From assembly GCF_001514495.1 (NCBI RefSeq), contig NZ_BCNM01000007.1, forward strand, positions 186,001 through 250,000: a DNA stretch of 64,000 bases, written 5' to 3'. The notes under the pieces are model-generated. The model was given only the letters and a program-made list of their open reading frames with translations. It was not told the DNA's origin and did not search any database. Positions 46,719 to 55,051 of the stretch are shown here, piece by piece; the first letter of the stretch is position 1; the number at the start of each line of letters is the position of its first letter. The translations under genes were made by a program, and so were the position numbers. This stretch comes from Paenibacillus pabuli NBRC 13638 (GTDB lineage: Bacteria; Bacillota; Bacilli; Paenibacillales; Paenibacillaceae).

Positions 46719-46732
46719 GGTAGGCGCTTACA
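46719..46732 (-). promoter_or_regulatory. cre-like CcpA site upstream of the xylanase gene
   Basis: Minus strand TGTAAGCGCCTACC keeps the TGTAAGCG half of the cre consensus with a weaker right half. It is about 40 bases before the TTG start. A related element precedes the GH43 gene (58765). Confidence 0.6.
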
Positions 46733-46861
46733 AATTCATTTTACTGGATATATTTGTAATTATCCATGTAAAAAGTATAGCTTATGCCTCAGAAAGTATA
46801 GGTATTGGGCAGTGAATATATGGGTTGAACCAAAGATCATTTCAATTTATTATATTTACAA

Positions 46862-46877
46862 ATCTATAAATATAGAT
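46862..46877. promoter_or_regulatory. Palindrome ATCTATA-aa-TATAGAT upstream of the MFS gene
   Basis: Two 7-bp arms with a two-base centre, 127 bases before the MFS start. It could be an operator for an unseen MarR- or TetR-type repressor. An AAGGAGG at 46922 without a following start codon is also present. Confidence 0.45.
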
Positions 46878-47003
46878 ATAATGAAGTCCAGGGAAGCTGA
46901 CTTTTAACGATCATTTATAAGGTAAGGAGGTATTTCTTTAAGTTATTATATCTATTTTTCTATATATATAAATATAAGTTCAATTGGAGGTTTACTTTTT
47001 AAA

Positions 47004-48182
47004 ATGAAATCACAACAGGTTAACCCGCTGCTCATCCTTATTCTGGCATTGGGTGTATTCGCCATCATCACTACCGAAGTAGGCATTATAGGTGTCCTGC
47101 CCCTGATTACGCAGAAATTCAACATCACCGCTGCACAGGCTGGATGGTTGGTAAGTATTTTCGCTCTGGTTGTCGCCGTGTCCGGCCCTTTCCTGACTTT
47201 ACTCGTATCCGGTATTAATCGTAAAGCCATATTGTTAACGGCTGTGCTGTTGTTTGCCATTTCCAACGTAGTATATGCCTACACAACCCGATTCGACATG
47301 ATGTTAATCTTTCGAATTATCCCGGCTATCTTTCATCCCGTCTTCTTCTCTGTGGCTCTCGTCACGGGAGCCAAGCTGGTCCCACCGGAAAAGAGCAGTC
47401 AGGCGGTTGCCAAAGTGTTTACCGGCATTACCGCTGGCTTTGCATTCGGCGTCCCTCTAACTTCCTATCTTGCGGAACGATTCTCACTGGAGATTGCGTT
47501 CTGGTTTGGTGCAGTTGTCAGCATGATCGCTTTCGTTGGTATATGGATTTGGATGCCTTCGATGCCTGTGCAAGAAAAGATGTCTTATGGCAAACAGATC
47601 GGTATTTTGCGTAAACCTGCGCTGTGGTTGAACATATCCACCGTCATTTTTATTTTTGCAGCCATGTTCTCCGTATACAGTTATTTCGCCGAATATCTTG
47701 GGCAAGTCACTCATATGAATGGTTCCTGGATTAGTGTAATGCTCCTGTCCTTTGGCATCATTATGATCGTCGGGAATTTGGGTTTTGGACAGCTTCTGCA
47801 TCGGAATATTCCGAAGACCGTTCTCCTTTTCCCCGTACTATACATGGCGGCTTATTTACTCGTTTATTATGCAGGCTCTTATTTCATCCCGATGATCCTT
47901 ATGGTCTTCGTCTGGGGTGCGATTCACTCTGGCGGTCTGATTGTCAGCCAAACCTGGCTTACGACGGAGTCTCAGGAAGCACCCGAATTCGGAAATAGCC
48001 TCTTTGTCTCTTTCTCTAATCTGGGGATTACCTTAGGTACCTCCATTGGCGGATGGTTCATTGCCCAACTCGGCATTCATCAGGTTATCTGGAGCGGAAT
48101 CCTCTTTGGTTTGCTGGCTGTAGTGTCCATCGTTATCAAAATAAAGTTTTTCACTTCCCGTAGTTCAACTCACTCGATGTGA
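47004..48182 (+). CDS. MFS exporter (AraJ/YdhP-like)
   Basis: A 392-residue membrane protein with twelve predicted helices. The start LALGVFAIITTEVGIIGVLPLITQKFNITAAQAGWLVS and the loop SGINRKAILL match DHA1-type sugar or drug efflux proteins such as AraJ. No ligand can be read. GGAGG lies about 14 bases before the ATG. Monocistronic. Confidence 0.87.
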   Translation: MKSQQVNPLLILILALGVFAIITTEVGIIGVLPLITQKFNITAAQAGWLVSIFALVVAVSGPFLTLLVSGINRKAILLTAVLLFAISNVVYAYTTRFDMMLIFRIIPAIFHPVFFSVALVTGAKLVPPEKSSQAVAKVFTGITAGFAFGVPLTSYLAERFSLEIAFWFGAVVSMIAFVGIWIWMPSMPVQEKMSYGKQIGILRKPALWLNISTVIFIFAAMFSVYSYFAEYLGQVTHMNGSWISVMLLSFGIIMIVGNLGFGQLLHRNIPKTVLLFPVLYMAAYLLVYYAGSYFIPMILMVFVWGAIHSGGLIVSQTWLTTESQEAPEFGNSLFVSFSNLGITLGTSIGGWFIAQLGIHQVIWSGILFGLLAVVSIVIKIKFFTSRSSTHSM

Positions 48183-48333
48183 CAAATGAGCGACGGATCA
48201 CCAAGGAATTGGATTGATTATGCCTATTGGCCCGTTGCTCAGAGACAGCTTGGACCATTCCTAATCGAATTTCCATGGATAGATCCAAAGCAGGCTTTTT
48301 TATTTGTCATTTTGTGGTTTACATTTAGCAAAT

Positions 48334-48387
48334 GTTTATCTAGTATTAAATTCAATGACACATATCTTTACATAACACTAGATAAAC
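48334..48387. repeat. 11-bp inverted repeat in the leader of the nucleotidase gene
   Basis: GTTTATCTAGT (48334-48344) and ACTAGATAAAC (48377-48387) are perfect complements 32 bases apart, ending five bases before GGGAG. The transcript could fold and mask the ribosome binding region, or the arms could be protein-binding half-sites. TTTACA motifs nearby recall PhoP boxes but are not regularly spaced. Confidence 0.55.
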
Positions 48388-48402
48388 AAGGGAGATTACA
48401 AC

Positions 48403-50691
48403 ATGCGCAAATTTTCGCCGAAACGTTACGCCGGATGGCCCTTATCATTCCTCTTATGTGCCTCCATCCTCTTCGCACCTTTTGCCTTCACATCAGCTCA
48501 GGCTGCTGAAGCAGACAAGGAAACCAAGATTACGTTGCTGGGCACATCGGACATTCACGGCCGATTCATGCCGTGGGACTATGCTCTGGACGGCCCGAAC
48601 CCGACAGGAAGCATGACGCAGTTGTATACGATCGTGAAAAAGGTGCGTGCGGAGAATCCAAATACGATTCTGCTGGATGCAGGTGACATGATTCAGGACA
48701 ACTCGGCTGAACTGTTCAACGATCAACCCCAATCTCCCATGATGGTCGCAATGAACGAAATGAAATATGACGCATGGGTTATGGGAAACCATGAATTCAA
48801 CTTTGGATTGGACGTATTAGAGAAGATTTCCTCCCAGTTCAAGGGGCAACCCTTGGTAGGAAACATTTTCAAAGAAAACGGCGACCGCTACATGCCTGCC
48901 TATACGATTATTGAGAAAGATGGTATCAAGGTGGGCGTCATCGGAATGAACACACCTATGATTACCGAGTTCGAGAAAGGGACGGATCACCTGGACGGTA
49001 TCATCGTCAAAGATCCTGTAGAAGAGACCAAGAAGGCCATTGCCGAGCTGAAAGGCAAAGTGGATGTCATGGTTGGACTCATGCATATGGGACTCGACAA
49101 CGAGAACGGGAACCCGGGCACCGGGGTCACGGATATCGCCAATGCCAACCCGGAGCTGGCTGCCATTTTTGCCGGACACATGCATACGCTGATTGAATCG
49201 CAAACGGTTAACGGCGTATTAATCTCCGAACCGAACAAATATGGTTCACACATCTCACGGATTGATCTAACGTTCGCCAAAGAAGGCGACAAGGTTGTTC
49301 TCAAAAGCAAAGAAGCTCAGGCCCTCGCTGTAAAAGCAGCTGATGGCTCGTATGAGGTGTCCGATCCCGGACTGGAAGATACGCTGCATCCGTTTCATGA
49401 GTTCGCTCGTGCCGATGCCAACATTGAAGTGGCTGAACTGAAAGGAACCAATCTGGTACCTTCCGATGAGATCAAAGGTATTCCTGCCGTGCAGATTCAG
49501 GAGACACCACTCTCGGACTTCTTCACTGAAGTCATGCTGCATTATAGCGATGCGGACGTGGTCGCGCATCAGATCGATAACGATAAAGCCAAGCTGGACG
49601 TTGGACCGATCAAGAAAAAGGATATCGCATTCAACTACCAATATACCTTCGGTGAAGTAACGGTATATGAAGTGACCGGACGTGATCTGAAGGATTACAT
49701 GGAATGGTCTGCGGGTTATTTTAACTCCACTCGCCCTGGCGATGTAACAATCAGTTTTGATCCCAAACGACGTGCGTCCAAATACAGCACCGACGATTTC
49801 TTCGGCGGCGTGACGTATGAGATTGACCTGACCAAGCCTTACGGCAGTCGGATTACGAACCTTAAATACAGCAATGGCACTGTGGTCAAAGAAGCCGATA
49901 CGCTCAAGCTCGGCATGAATGCCTACCGGATGGAAGCCCTAATTGCCAAAGGCGGCGCGCTGGAAGGACGTAAGTTCAAACAGTTGTGGTCCTCCAAGGA
50001 TGCTTCCGCATTCGGCGAGATTCAAGGTACGATCCGCAACCTGTCGATTGCTTATCTCAAAGACGTGATGAAAGGCGTCTACGAGCCGAAGATCCAGCAC
50101 AACTGGAAAATTACTGGTGTGGATCTGACAGCCCCTGCACGTGCAGATATCGTAGAATTGATCAACGATGGCATTATGTCTGTTCCGACAATGGAAGATG
50201 GCAAGTATACCAATATTGCGTCCATTAATATTTTGGATGCGGTGACTGAAGAAGAAATGACTGCACTTGCCACCAAAGCGAACGTAAGTATGGCGAAATT
50301 GTCTGGCGCAAAAACCAAGGGTGAGTTCTATCAGCAGCTGAATAAAGCTCGCAAGGCATCTACTGGCAGTGGTGAAGAGGTGACTACGCCTGAGAAGCCG
50401 ACGACACCAACGGTAACTAAACCAAAACCAGACACATCGAAACCCGGCAAACCATCAACATCACCAGGTACAGGTAAACCGGGTACAGTGGTTAAAGGCA
50501 AGCAAGCCAAGGTGACTGCGGCCTATCTGAACGTGCGTTCCAACGCTTCATCCAAAGCTAAAGTAGTTACTGCCGTACCGAAGGGTACTGTCCTTGAGGT
50601 AATCAGTACAGATCCGTATGGCTGGGTCAAAGTGAAACTGGATGGACGCACAGCTTATGTCTACGGTAAATATGTAAGCATGCTGCCTTAA
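48403..50691 (+). CDS. Secreted bifunctional 2',3'-cyclic phosphodiesterase/nucleotidase with SH3b domain
   Basis: A 762-residue protein. Signal peptide about 1-35 (SAQAA). The metallophosphatase domain (about 40-290) has GTSDIHGRF, LDAGDMIQ, MGNHEFNFG and AGHMH. The 5'-nucleotidase C-terminal domain (about 360-560) has FTEVMLHYSDADVVAHQ and FNYQYTFGEVTVYEVTGRDL. A Pro/Lys/Thr linker is followed by a bacterial SH3 domain (AAYLNVRSNASSKAKVV...YGWVKVKLDGRTAYVYGKYV) that probably binds the wall. It scavenges phosphate and nucleosides from nucleotides. Its terminator is interrupted by an IS-derived element. Confidence 0.9.
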   Translation: MRKFSPKRYAGWPLSFLLCASILFAPFAFTSAQAAEADKETKITLLGTSDIHGRFMPWDYALDGPNPTGSMTQLYTIVKKVRAENPNTILLDAGDMIQDNSAELFNDQPQSPMMVAMNEMKYDAWVMGNHEFNFGLDVLEKISSQFKGQPLVGNIFKENGDRYMPAYTIIEKDGIKVGVIGMNTPMITEFEKGTDHLDGIIVKDPVEETKKAIAELKGKVDVMVGLMHMGLDNENGNPGTGVTDIANANPELAAIFAGHMHTLIESQTVNGVLISEPNKYGSHISRIDLTFAKEGDKVVLKSKEAQALAVKAADGSYEVSDPGLEDTLHPFHEFARADANIEVAELKGTNLVPSDEIKGIPAVQIQETPLSDFFTEVMLHYSDADVVAHQIDNDKAKLDVGPIKKKDIAFNYQYTFGEVTVYEVTGRDLKDYMEWSAGYFNSTRPGDVTISFDPKRRASKYSTDDFFGGVTYEIDLTKPYGSRITNLKYSNGTVVKEADTLKLGMNAYRMEALIAKGGALEGRKFKQLWSSKDASAFGEIQGTIRNLSIAYLKDVMKGVYEPKIQHNWKITGVDLTAPARADIVELINDGIMSVPTMEDGKYTNIASINILDAVTEEEMTALATKANVSMAKLSGAKTKGEFYQQLNKARKASTGSGEEVTTPEKPTTPTVTKPKPDTSKPGKPSTSPGTGKPGTVVKGKQAKVTAAYLNVRSNASSKAKVVTAVPKGTVLEVISTDPYGWVKVKLDGRTAYVYGKYVSMLP

Positions 50692-50737
50692 CTTTAACAG
50701 CTATATATTGAGGAAATGGCCTGCATCCCTAGAAATC

Positions 50738-51119
50738 AAAAAAACCAACTCTGGTCATATCCCTGTCAATTAGACAGATGAAAAAAGCTATGCTGCCAAC
50801 GCGCATCGATATTCAATCGGTGCGCGTTGTTTGAGTTTGGCTTGAAAACCTCGGTAGTTGTAATTGTAAATTGTTAAGGTACAGCTTCTCGGTCTTGAGA
50901 TTCGAAAAGAAGGATTCGATGCATGCGTTATCCAGGCAGGTTGTGATCTAACAGCATTCAATTTAAATTCTTCGGTATACGTCTGAATGTTTGCCTTTTT
51001 TGCCATGAAAATATCCCCTCCAAGTGTCACTTGAACCCTCATGATAACATGAAGGTTTTTTTAAGTGTCTACTTAAAGGGGATAATACCACTCAGCTTGT
51101 TAGCTGGGTTGGTTTTTTT
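50738..51119. terminator. Shared terminator split by an IS-derived element
   Basis: The left arm (seven As, then CCAACTC, 50738-50751) and right part (CAGC-ttgtta-GCTGGGTTGG, then seven Ts, ending 51119) join into a 17-bp stem with one T-G pair once the element and one CTC copy are removed. It would have ended both the nucleotidase transcript and the convergent toxin operon. Confidence 0.8.
50752..51090. mobile_element. Internally deleted IS3-family element (339 bp, MITE-like)
   Basis: The ends are inverted repeats beginning TGGT..TATCCC; 19 of the first 25 positions match. The element is flanked by the 3-bp direct repeat CTC (50749-50751 and 51091-51093), as IS3 elements leave. Inside, on the minus strand, lie the OrfA start (MAKKANIQTYTEEFKLNAV) and, after a deletion and frame change, the OrfB end (LDNACIESFF, then RGFQAKLKQRAPIEYRCALAA). 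The transposase is dead; mobility would need a helper. Confidence 0.85.
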
Positions 51120-51191
51120 GATTGTAATGAACGTCTGACGATAAGCTCAGGTTTCAGACAACTCAGGCTAAAAAGGCGTTTATACTTGCAG

Positions 51192-52730
51192 TTACATTTC
51201 CCCAAGTCCCAAAGTATAGTTGCCGCTGTAGATCTCTCGATACAAATATACATTAAGCTGGGCCGTTTCAAGCGTATTATAATCATAAAATTCGATGCCC
51301 GTATCTGGACCATTGCCAAAAATGCCAACCAGCATGTAATTCGACGGATACAGTACCCATGAGTTACCCGGTCCCTGGCTCTCCTGGTGTTCCTTCAGCC
51401 AATAATTGAGTTGTTCACCCGCTCCGGCACTGCGTAACATGCCAACAATATCAGGCGTGGGAGACATGCCGCTGTCAATGCCAAAAGAACTGATAATCAG
51501 GATATTGCCGGCCGTATCCAGCTTGCCCTGAATGTCCTGCTTCATCTGATCAAACAACACATGGTAGGTCCTGATCCACCCTTGCTCTTTGGGAACCGTA
51601 TAATAGCGGTCGAGCAGTACATGGCTCAGATTGCTACTGTCCAAAATAACAACTTGATATCCGGCCGGACCGTCCGGTTGCCCGGAGGAGGGCTCGTAGG
51701 GAACAGATCCGATGTAGATATCGGGTGCGATGGCCTTATCTTCAATCGGCCAAGTGATTCCACGGCTGCGCGTCCCAATAGCTAGGTGCGGGTGCATACT
51801 TCTTGCGTACTTTTCCCAGGCGGCCTGCACAGCTTGCCGCTTCTTTCCGCAAATCTGCCAGATCCCTTCAAGCGTAAAATCAATAATGGCGGGCTCGGAT
51901 GAGACGCTCTCCACCCACTTACGGAACAGATTTACCGTGTTCTCCCCGGGTTCCAACGGATTGATCAGTGTCAGATCGGTCACCTCCGAAGGGTTGCCTC
52001 CATGGGCCCGAACCGTTGTGCTGCTATGTGACGCGTACTGCTTCCACGCACTGCTGTTCTTGACTCCGGCATCCAGACTGCCACTGCTGAACAGTGCCTC
52101 GTACTGTGCCTTCATCATGGCGGAGATTTCCTGCACATTGGATAGGCCTTCCACACTTACAGCGGTGTAAAATTGCAGTGAACCGCCAAGTACGATTTTA
52201 TTGGTAAAATACATGCCAAAGTCATTGAAAAAGCTGCTGAAGACGTCCAAATTTCCATCCGACAGCTCATACGGCAATTCGTTCAGTCGTTCGTTAAATT
52301 CATCGGATAGAAAACGAGCGTCATACTGGAATTGCAGCGTAGCCGTTTCAGCGTAAAAATTCCGGTATGCGTAGGCATACTGGCTGTTCTTGTTGAATTC
52401 ACCCGAGTAATCAAGAGCCATCTCCCCGCTGAACGCACCATAGCTTCCCTGTATGCCTACATGAGCAGCCAGACTGTTCTGTACTTCCTCACGGGTTCGG
52501 AACGTGCCGCCTTCATCATAGGTTTCCGTATCCTGAATCAGGTTCACATATTCGGGAACCTCATAGTCTTTTCCCAGAAAGGTAACCGTCTTGACCGCGG
52601 CCTTGGCCGGAGAAACAAGCAATTTGATAAACGAGGATACGTCACGTGTACCGTAAATATTCATTCCCTGGGCAAGTGCGTTGGCTTGTGACATTATCGG
52701 GGTCTGTTCTGTGTTTTCAATTTTCCCCAT
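51192..52730 (-). CDS. MACPF-domain pore-forming protein
   Basis: A 512-residue protein without a signal peptide. The MACPF/CDC signature is at 171-183: FGMYFTNKIVLGG (F-G-x-x-F, spacer, G-G), as in perforin and complement C9, within a domain spanning about 20-330. The C-terminal part (about 340-500) is a separate beta-rich domain (YQVVILDSSNLSHVLLD...NILIISSFGID...NSWVLYPSNYMLVGIFGNG) that loosely resembles ILEI/lectin-like domains; that is a guess. Last gene of a three-gene operon after a glycosyltransferase and a CdtB-like nuclease, 42 bases after the latter, with GAGGAGG before its ATG. It would form pores in target membranes and could deliver the nuclease. Confidence 0.85.
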   Translation of the reverse strand: MGKIENTEQTPIMSQANALAQGMNIYGTRDVSSFIKLLVSPAKAAVKTVTFLGKDYEVPEYVNLIQDTETYDEGGTFRTREEVQNSLAAHVGIQGSYGAFSGEMALDYSGEFNKNSQYAYAYRNFYAETATLQFQYDARFLSDEFNERLNELPYELSDGNLDVFSSFFNDFGMYFTNKIVLGGSLQFYTAVSVEGLSNVQEISAMMKAQYEALFSSGSLDAGVKNSSAWKQYASHSSTTVRAHGGNPSEVTDLTLINPLEPGENTVNLFRKWVESVSSEPAIIDFTLEGIWQICGKKRQAVQAAWEKYARSMHPHLAIGTRSRGITWPIEDKAIAPDIYIGSVPYEPSSGQPDGPAGYQVVILDSSNLSHVLLDRYYTVPKEQGWIRTYHVLFDQMKQDIQGKLDTAGNILIISSFGIDSGMSPTPDIVGMLRSAGAGEQLNYWLKEHQESQGPGNSWVLYPSNYMLVGIFGNGPDTGIEFYDYNTLETAQLNVYLYREIYSGNYTLGLGEM

Positions 52731-52772
52731 GTGGATAATCCTCCTCTGTATTCAAATGATTCGTTCACGCTC

Positions 52773-53519
52773 TTATTTCAGTGTAACTTCAAAATATTGA
52801 ACATAGTGATCCGATACAAAATTGTCGGCTTTGCCGGGAATTTCCCTGATCCAGCGAATCCCGTTACCTGGAATGGAGGACAGCATATTTCGGCTGACTA
52901 CATAATCCAGCTTGCCACCGCTGATCTGGGTTTGCTCCGAACCCGCCGTAACGATCCAGTCTTGCTGCCAGTCCCCTGTTCCCTGATCCAGCTCCGAAGG
53001 CTCGCAGTTGAAATCTCCGGCATAGATCCATTGTGACTTTCTAATTTTGGGCAACATAAGCCGGGTATATCTCGAAGCAAACTTGGGATTTGAGGATGGA
53101 GCATGCTGGGAGTAGATATACACCCCTCCAGTATGGGCTATCTCCATACCAACAACAGAACGAAGTCCAGATTGACGCGGTGGCGGGAGGATGGCTTCCA
53201 CATTCCCGGTTGCCAGATCCGCTCGGGTCACAATGGCCAGATTGGTCCGATTGTTATCGACCTCCGCCTCGTAGTAGACCACAAACATTACCTGCCTTGA
53301 ACTAAAACGGATAGCTCCGGCGGATACGGAGGATTTGGGACTAATGGGTCTCAATTGTCTGAACTCATCAAGCTTTCCGCACTCCTGAAGACAAATGACC
53401 GGATTTTCGACAGCTCCTGAAAATAACCAGTTCTTCAGCGCGCTCATTTTATTGCCCATTTTATCCGTGTCCTTGGAGTCCTTTCCTTGCATATTCCATG
53501 TCAAAAGGGATAGCTTCAA
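52773..53519 (-). CDS. CdtB-like nuclease of the endonuclease/exonuclease/phosphatase superfamily
   Basis: A 248-residue protein. All catalytic positions of the DNase I/CdtB fold are visible: WN (8-9), Glu46 in LQECG, His139 in SQHAPSSN, Asp169 and Asn171 in GDFNCEPSEL, Asp205 in LDYVV, Asp237-His238 in SDHYVQ. The segments YYEAEVDNNRTNLAIVTRADL and RSVVGMEI and the overall length point to CdtB, the active subunit of cytolethal distending toxin, rather than a housekeeping nuclease. The TTG start overlaps the glycosyltransferase stop (TTGA) and GGAGG lies ten bases upstream; a longer frame to 53759 lies inside the neighbour. No signal peptide. Confidence 0.85.
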   Translation of the reverse strand: MKLSLLTWNMQGKDSKDTDKMGNKMSALKNWLFSGAVENPVICLQECGKLDEFRQLRPISPKSSVSAGAIRFSSRQVMFVVYYEAEVDNNRTNLAIVTRADLATGNVEAILPPPRQSGLRSVVGMEIAHTGGVYIYSQHAPSSNPKFASRYTRLMLPKIRKSQWIYAGDFNCEPSELDQGTGDWQQDWIVTAGSEQTQISGGKLDYVVSRNMLSSIPGNGIRWIREIPGKADNFVSDHYVQYFEVTLK

Positions 53520-54766
53520 TGCGTTTTTTCCTCCAATCTCTGCAATTCCTGGTGAAACAGTTCTTTCCAGCGCTTTGCGATTTCCTGCCACCTCCATTCC
53601 AGAGAAGTTGCGTATTGATAGGCCTGCCAGGATCGGTCCTCCAGATAAACAGGGGAGGTATACAATTCCTCCAGAACTTGGGCAGTTGTCTTGGCAGACA
53701 CCACGGGCATGTTTCCTGTCTCTGGCTTGGAAGGAATACAGATTCCTTCCGCCCGCCACAATTCTCCGCAGGCACTATGATCCGGCACCACCTGGGCTGC
53801 CCCGGTGGCCGCATGTTCAAAAGCAACGAGTCCCCATCCTTCGCCACTGCTGGTGTTTAGCCCCACATCAGCTGAGTTGTATATAAGGTTCAGATCGATT
53901 TCGTTCGTACGCGGCCTTTGCCTGTCACGGGTTGTTGTCAATAGTCGGTCCATAATGCCGTACTCGCTCGCCAGTTTGAGCACGTCAACACCGCAATCGC
54001 GCATCCCCATGTGTAAATAGAGATAGACATCCGGCTTGCCATGAGCAAACTCGGCAAAAGCCTCAAGGGTAATATCCACCCTTTTTCGTTGTCCGTTACG
54101 ATTGGCATTCAGTACAATGAATGCGTCCTGCAGCTCCGGTCGATCTGGAAACATGAACATCCGTGCATGACGTCTTTCTCTTGTCAGTCCTTGCTTCTGA
54201 AGCGGCCGGGACGACAATGGGTAGAACTGCGATGTCTCCACCCCATGAGGAAGAATGTACATCCGCGGGCTTCCGACATGTACGCCCCGACTCCTCTCTT
54301 GTTCAAAGGCCTGGGATACCATATTGAATCCAAAATGTGTATAAGTGACTACTACATCGGCATAACTCAATGCCCTCAATCGGGATGAATCCACCGGGGT
54401 ATCGATCGGACAATACACAACCGTGATTCCCTCATAATGCCGAAGTGCTTCTTCATGCAGTTCATAAAAACCAAGATCATCACACATCAGCACCAGATCA
54501 GGCCGATATTTACGTAATAGCCCCGGCAATTGCAAGCAACCGTACTTGTCACCCAGCATCTGATTGATTTCCAGCTTCCATGTGGTATCGCGTGACACAT
54601 CACCATAGTCACTGATGGCAAAGTAGACCAGATCAAAATCATCCTTCAGGTAACCAGCCAGGCTCTCCAGAACCCGGGCGTAACCGGTAGCGTTCCCGCC
54701 CTGCCCAACGACGAGGACCCGTGACTTGTCCAAACCTGCATCTCTTAAAAGATACCCATATGTCAT
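53516..54766 (-). CDS. GT4-type glycosyltransferase
   Basis: About 416 residues, GT-B fold. The C-terminal donor domain has IVLNANRNGQRKRVDITLEAF, YNSADVGLNTSSGEGWGLVAFEHAATG (the E-x7-E motif region) and VPDHSACGELW. The N-terminal part has LVVGQGGNATGYARVLESLAGYL. The AG-rich site just before the ATG at 54766 sets the start. A longer frame to 54853, or a separate 23-codon frame from GTG 54857 with GGAGG eight bases upstream, cannot be excluded. First gene of the toxin-like operon; it might modify one of the toxin proteins or a surface glycan. Confidence 0.85.
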   Translation of the reverse strand: MTYGYLLRDAGLDKSRVLVVGQGGNATGYARVLESLAGYLKDDFDLVYFAISDYGDVSRDTTWKLEINQMLGDKYGCLQLPGLLRKYRPDLVLMCDDLGFYELHEEALRHYEGITVVYCPIDTPVDSSRLRALSYADVVVTYTHFGFNMVSQAFEQERSRGVHVGSPRMYILPHGVETSQFYPLSSRPLQKQGLTRERRHARMFMFPDRPELQDAFIVLNANRNGQRKRVDITLEAFAEFAHGKPDVYLYLHMGMRDCGVDVLKLASEYGIMDRLLTTTRDRQRPRTNEIDLNLIYNSADVGLNTSSGEGWGLVAFEHAATGAAQVVPDHSACGELWRAEGICIPSKPETGNMPVVSAKTTAQVLEELYTSPVYLEDRSWQAYQYATSLEWRWQEIAKRWKELFHQELQRLEEKTH

Positions 54767-54985
54767 GAACTCCCCCCTTTCCGTATCACCTTTCTGTATC
54801 ACTTGAAAAGAAGCACACCAATAATCCAGAAAGAGAATAACATAGGCGTCCATTCACCGCGTCTACCTCCAGTTAGATACCAAAAGAGCCCATTCTATAA
54901 CCGCAGTTATAGCGCAAGAGTTTTACTCCCCTCTAGGCTTTTGCTGCCAGGTCGTACATAACAATCCTTGGATCAAGCACAAACC

Positions 54986-55023
54986 AAAAGCGATCCCCCA
55001 CAACAATGGAGGGATCGCTTTTT
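54986..55023. terminator. Terminator after the macrolide phosphotransferase gene
   Basis: AAAAGCGATCCC and GGGATCGCTTTT form a 12-bp stem; A- and T-runs on both sides. Confidence 0.85.
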
Positions 55024-55051
55024 CAGTTTCTAACTTTGGCTTAGAATTTTA

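Noticed and set aside
46922..46935. AAGGAGGT upstream of the MFS gene as the start of a leader peptide gene
   Set aside because: No ATG, GTG or TTG lies at a usable distance.
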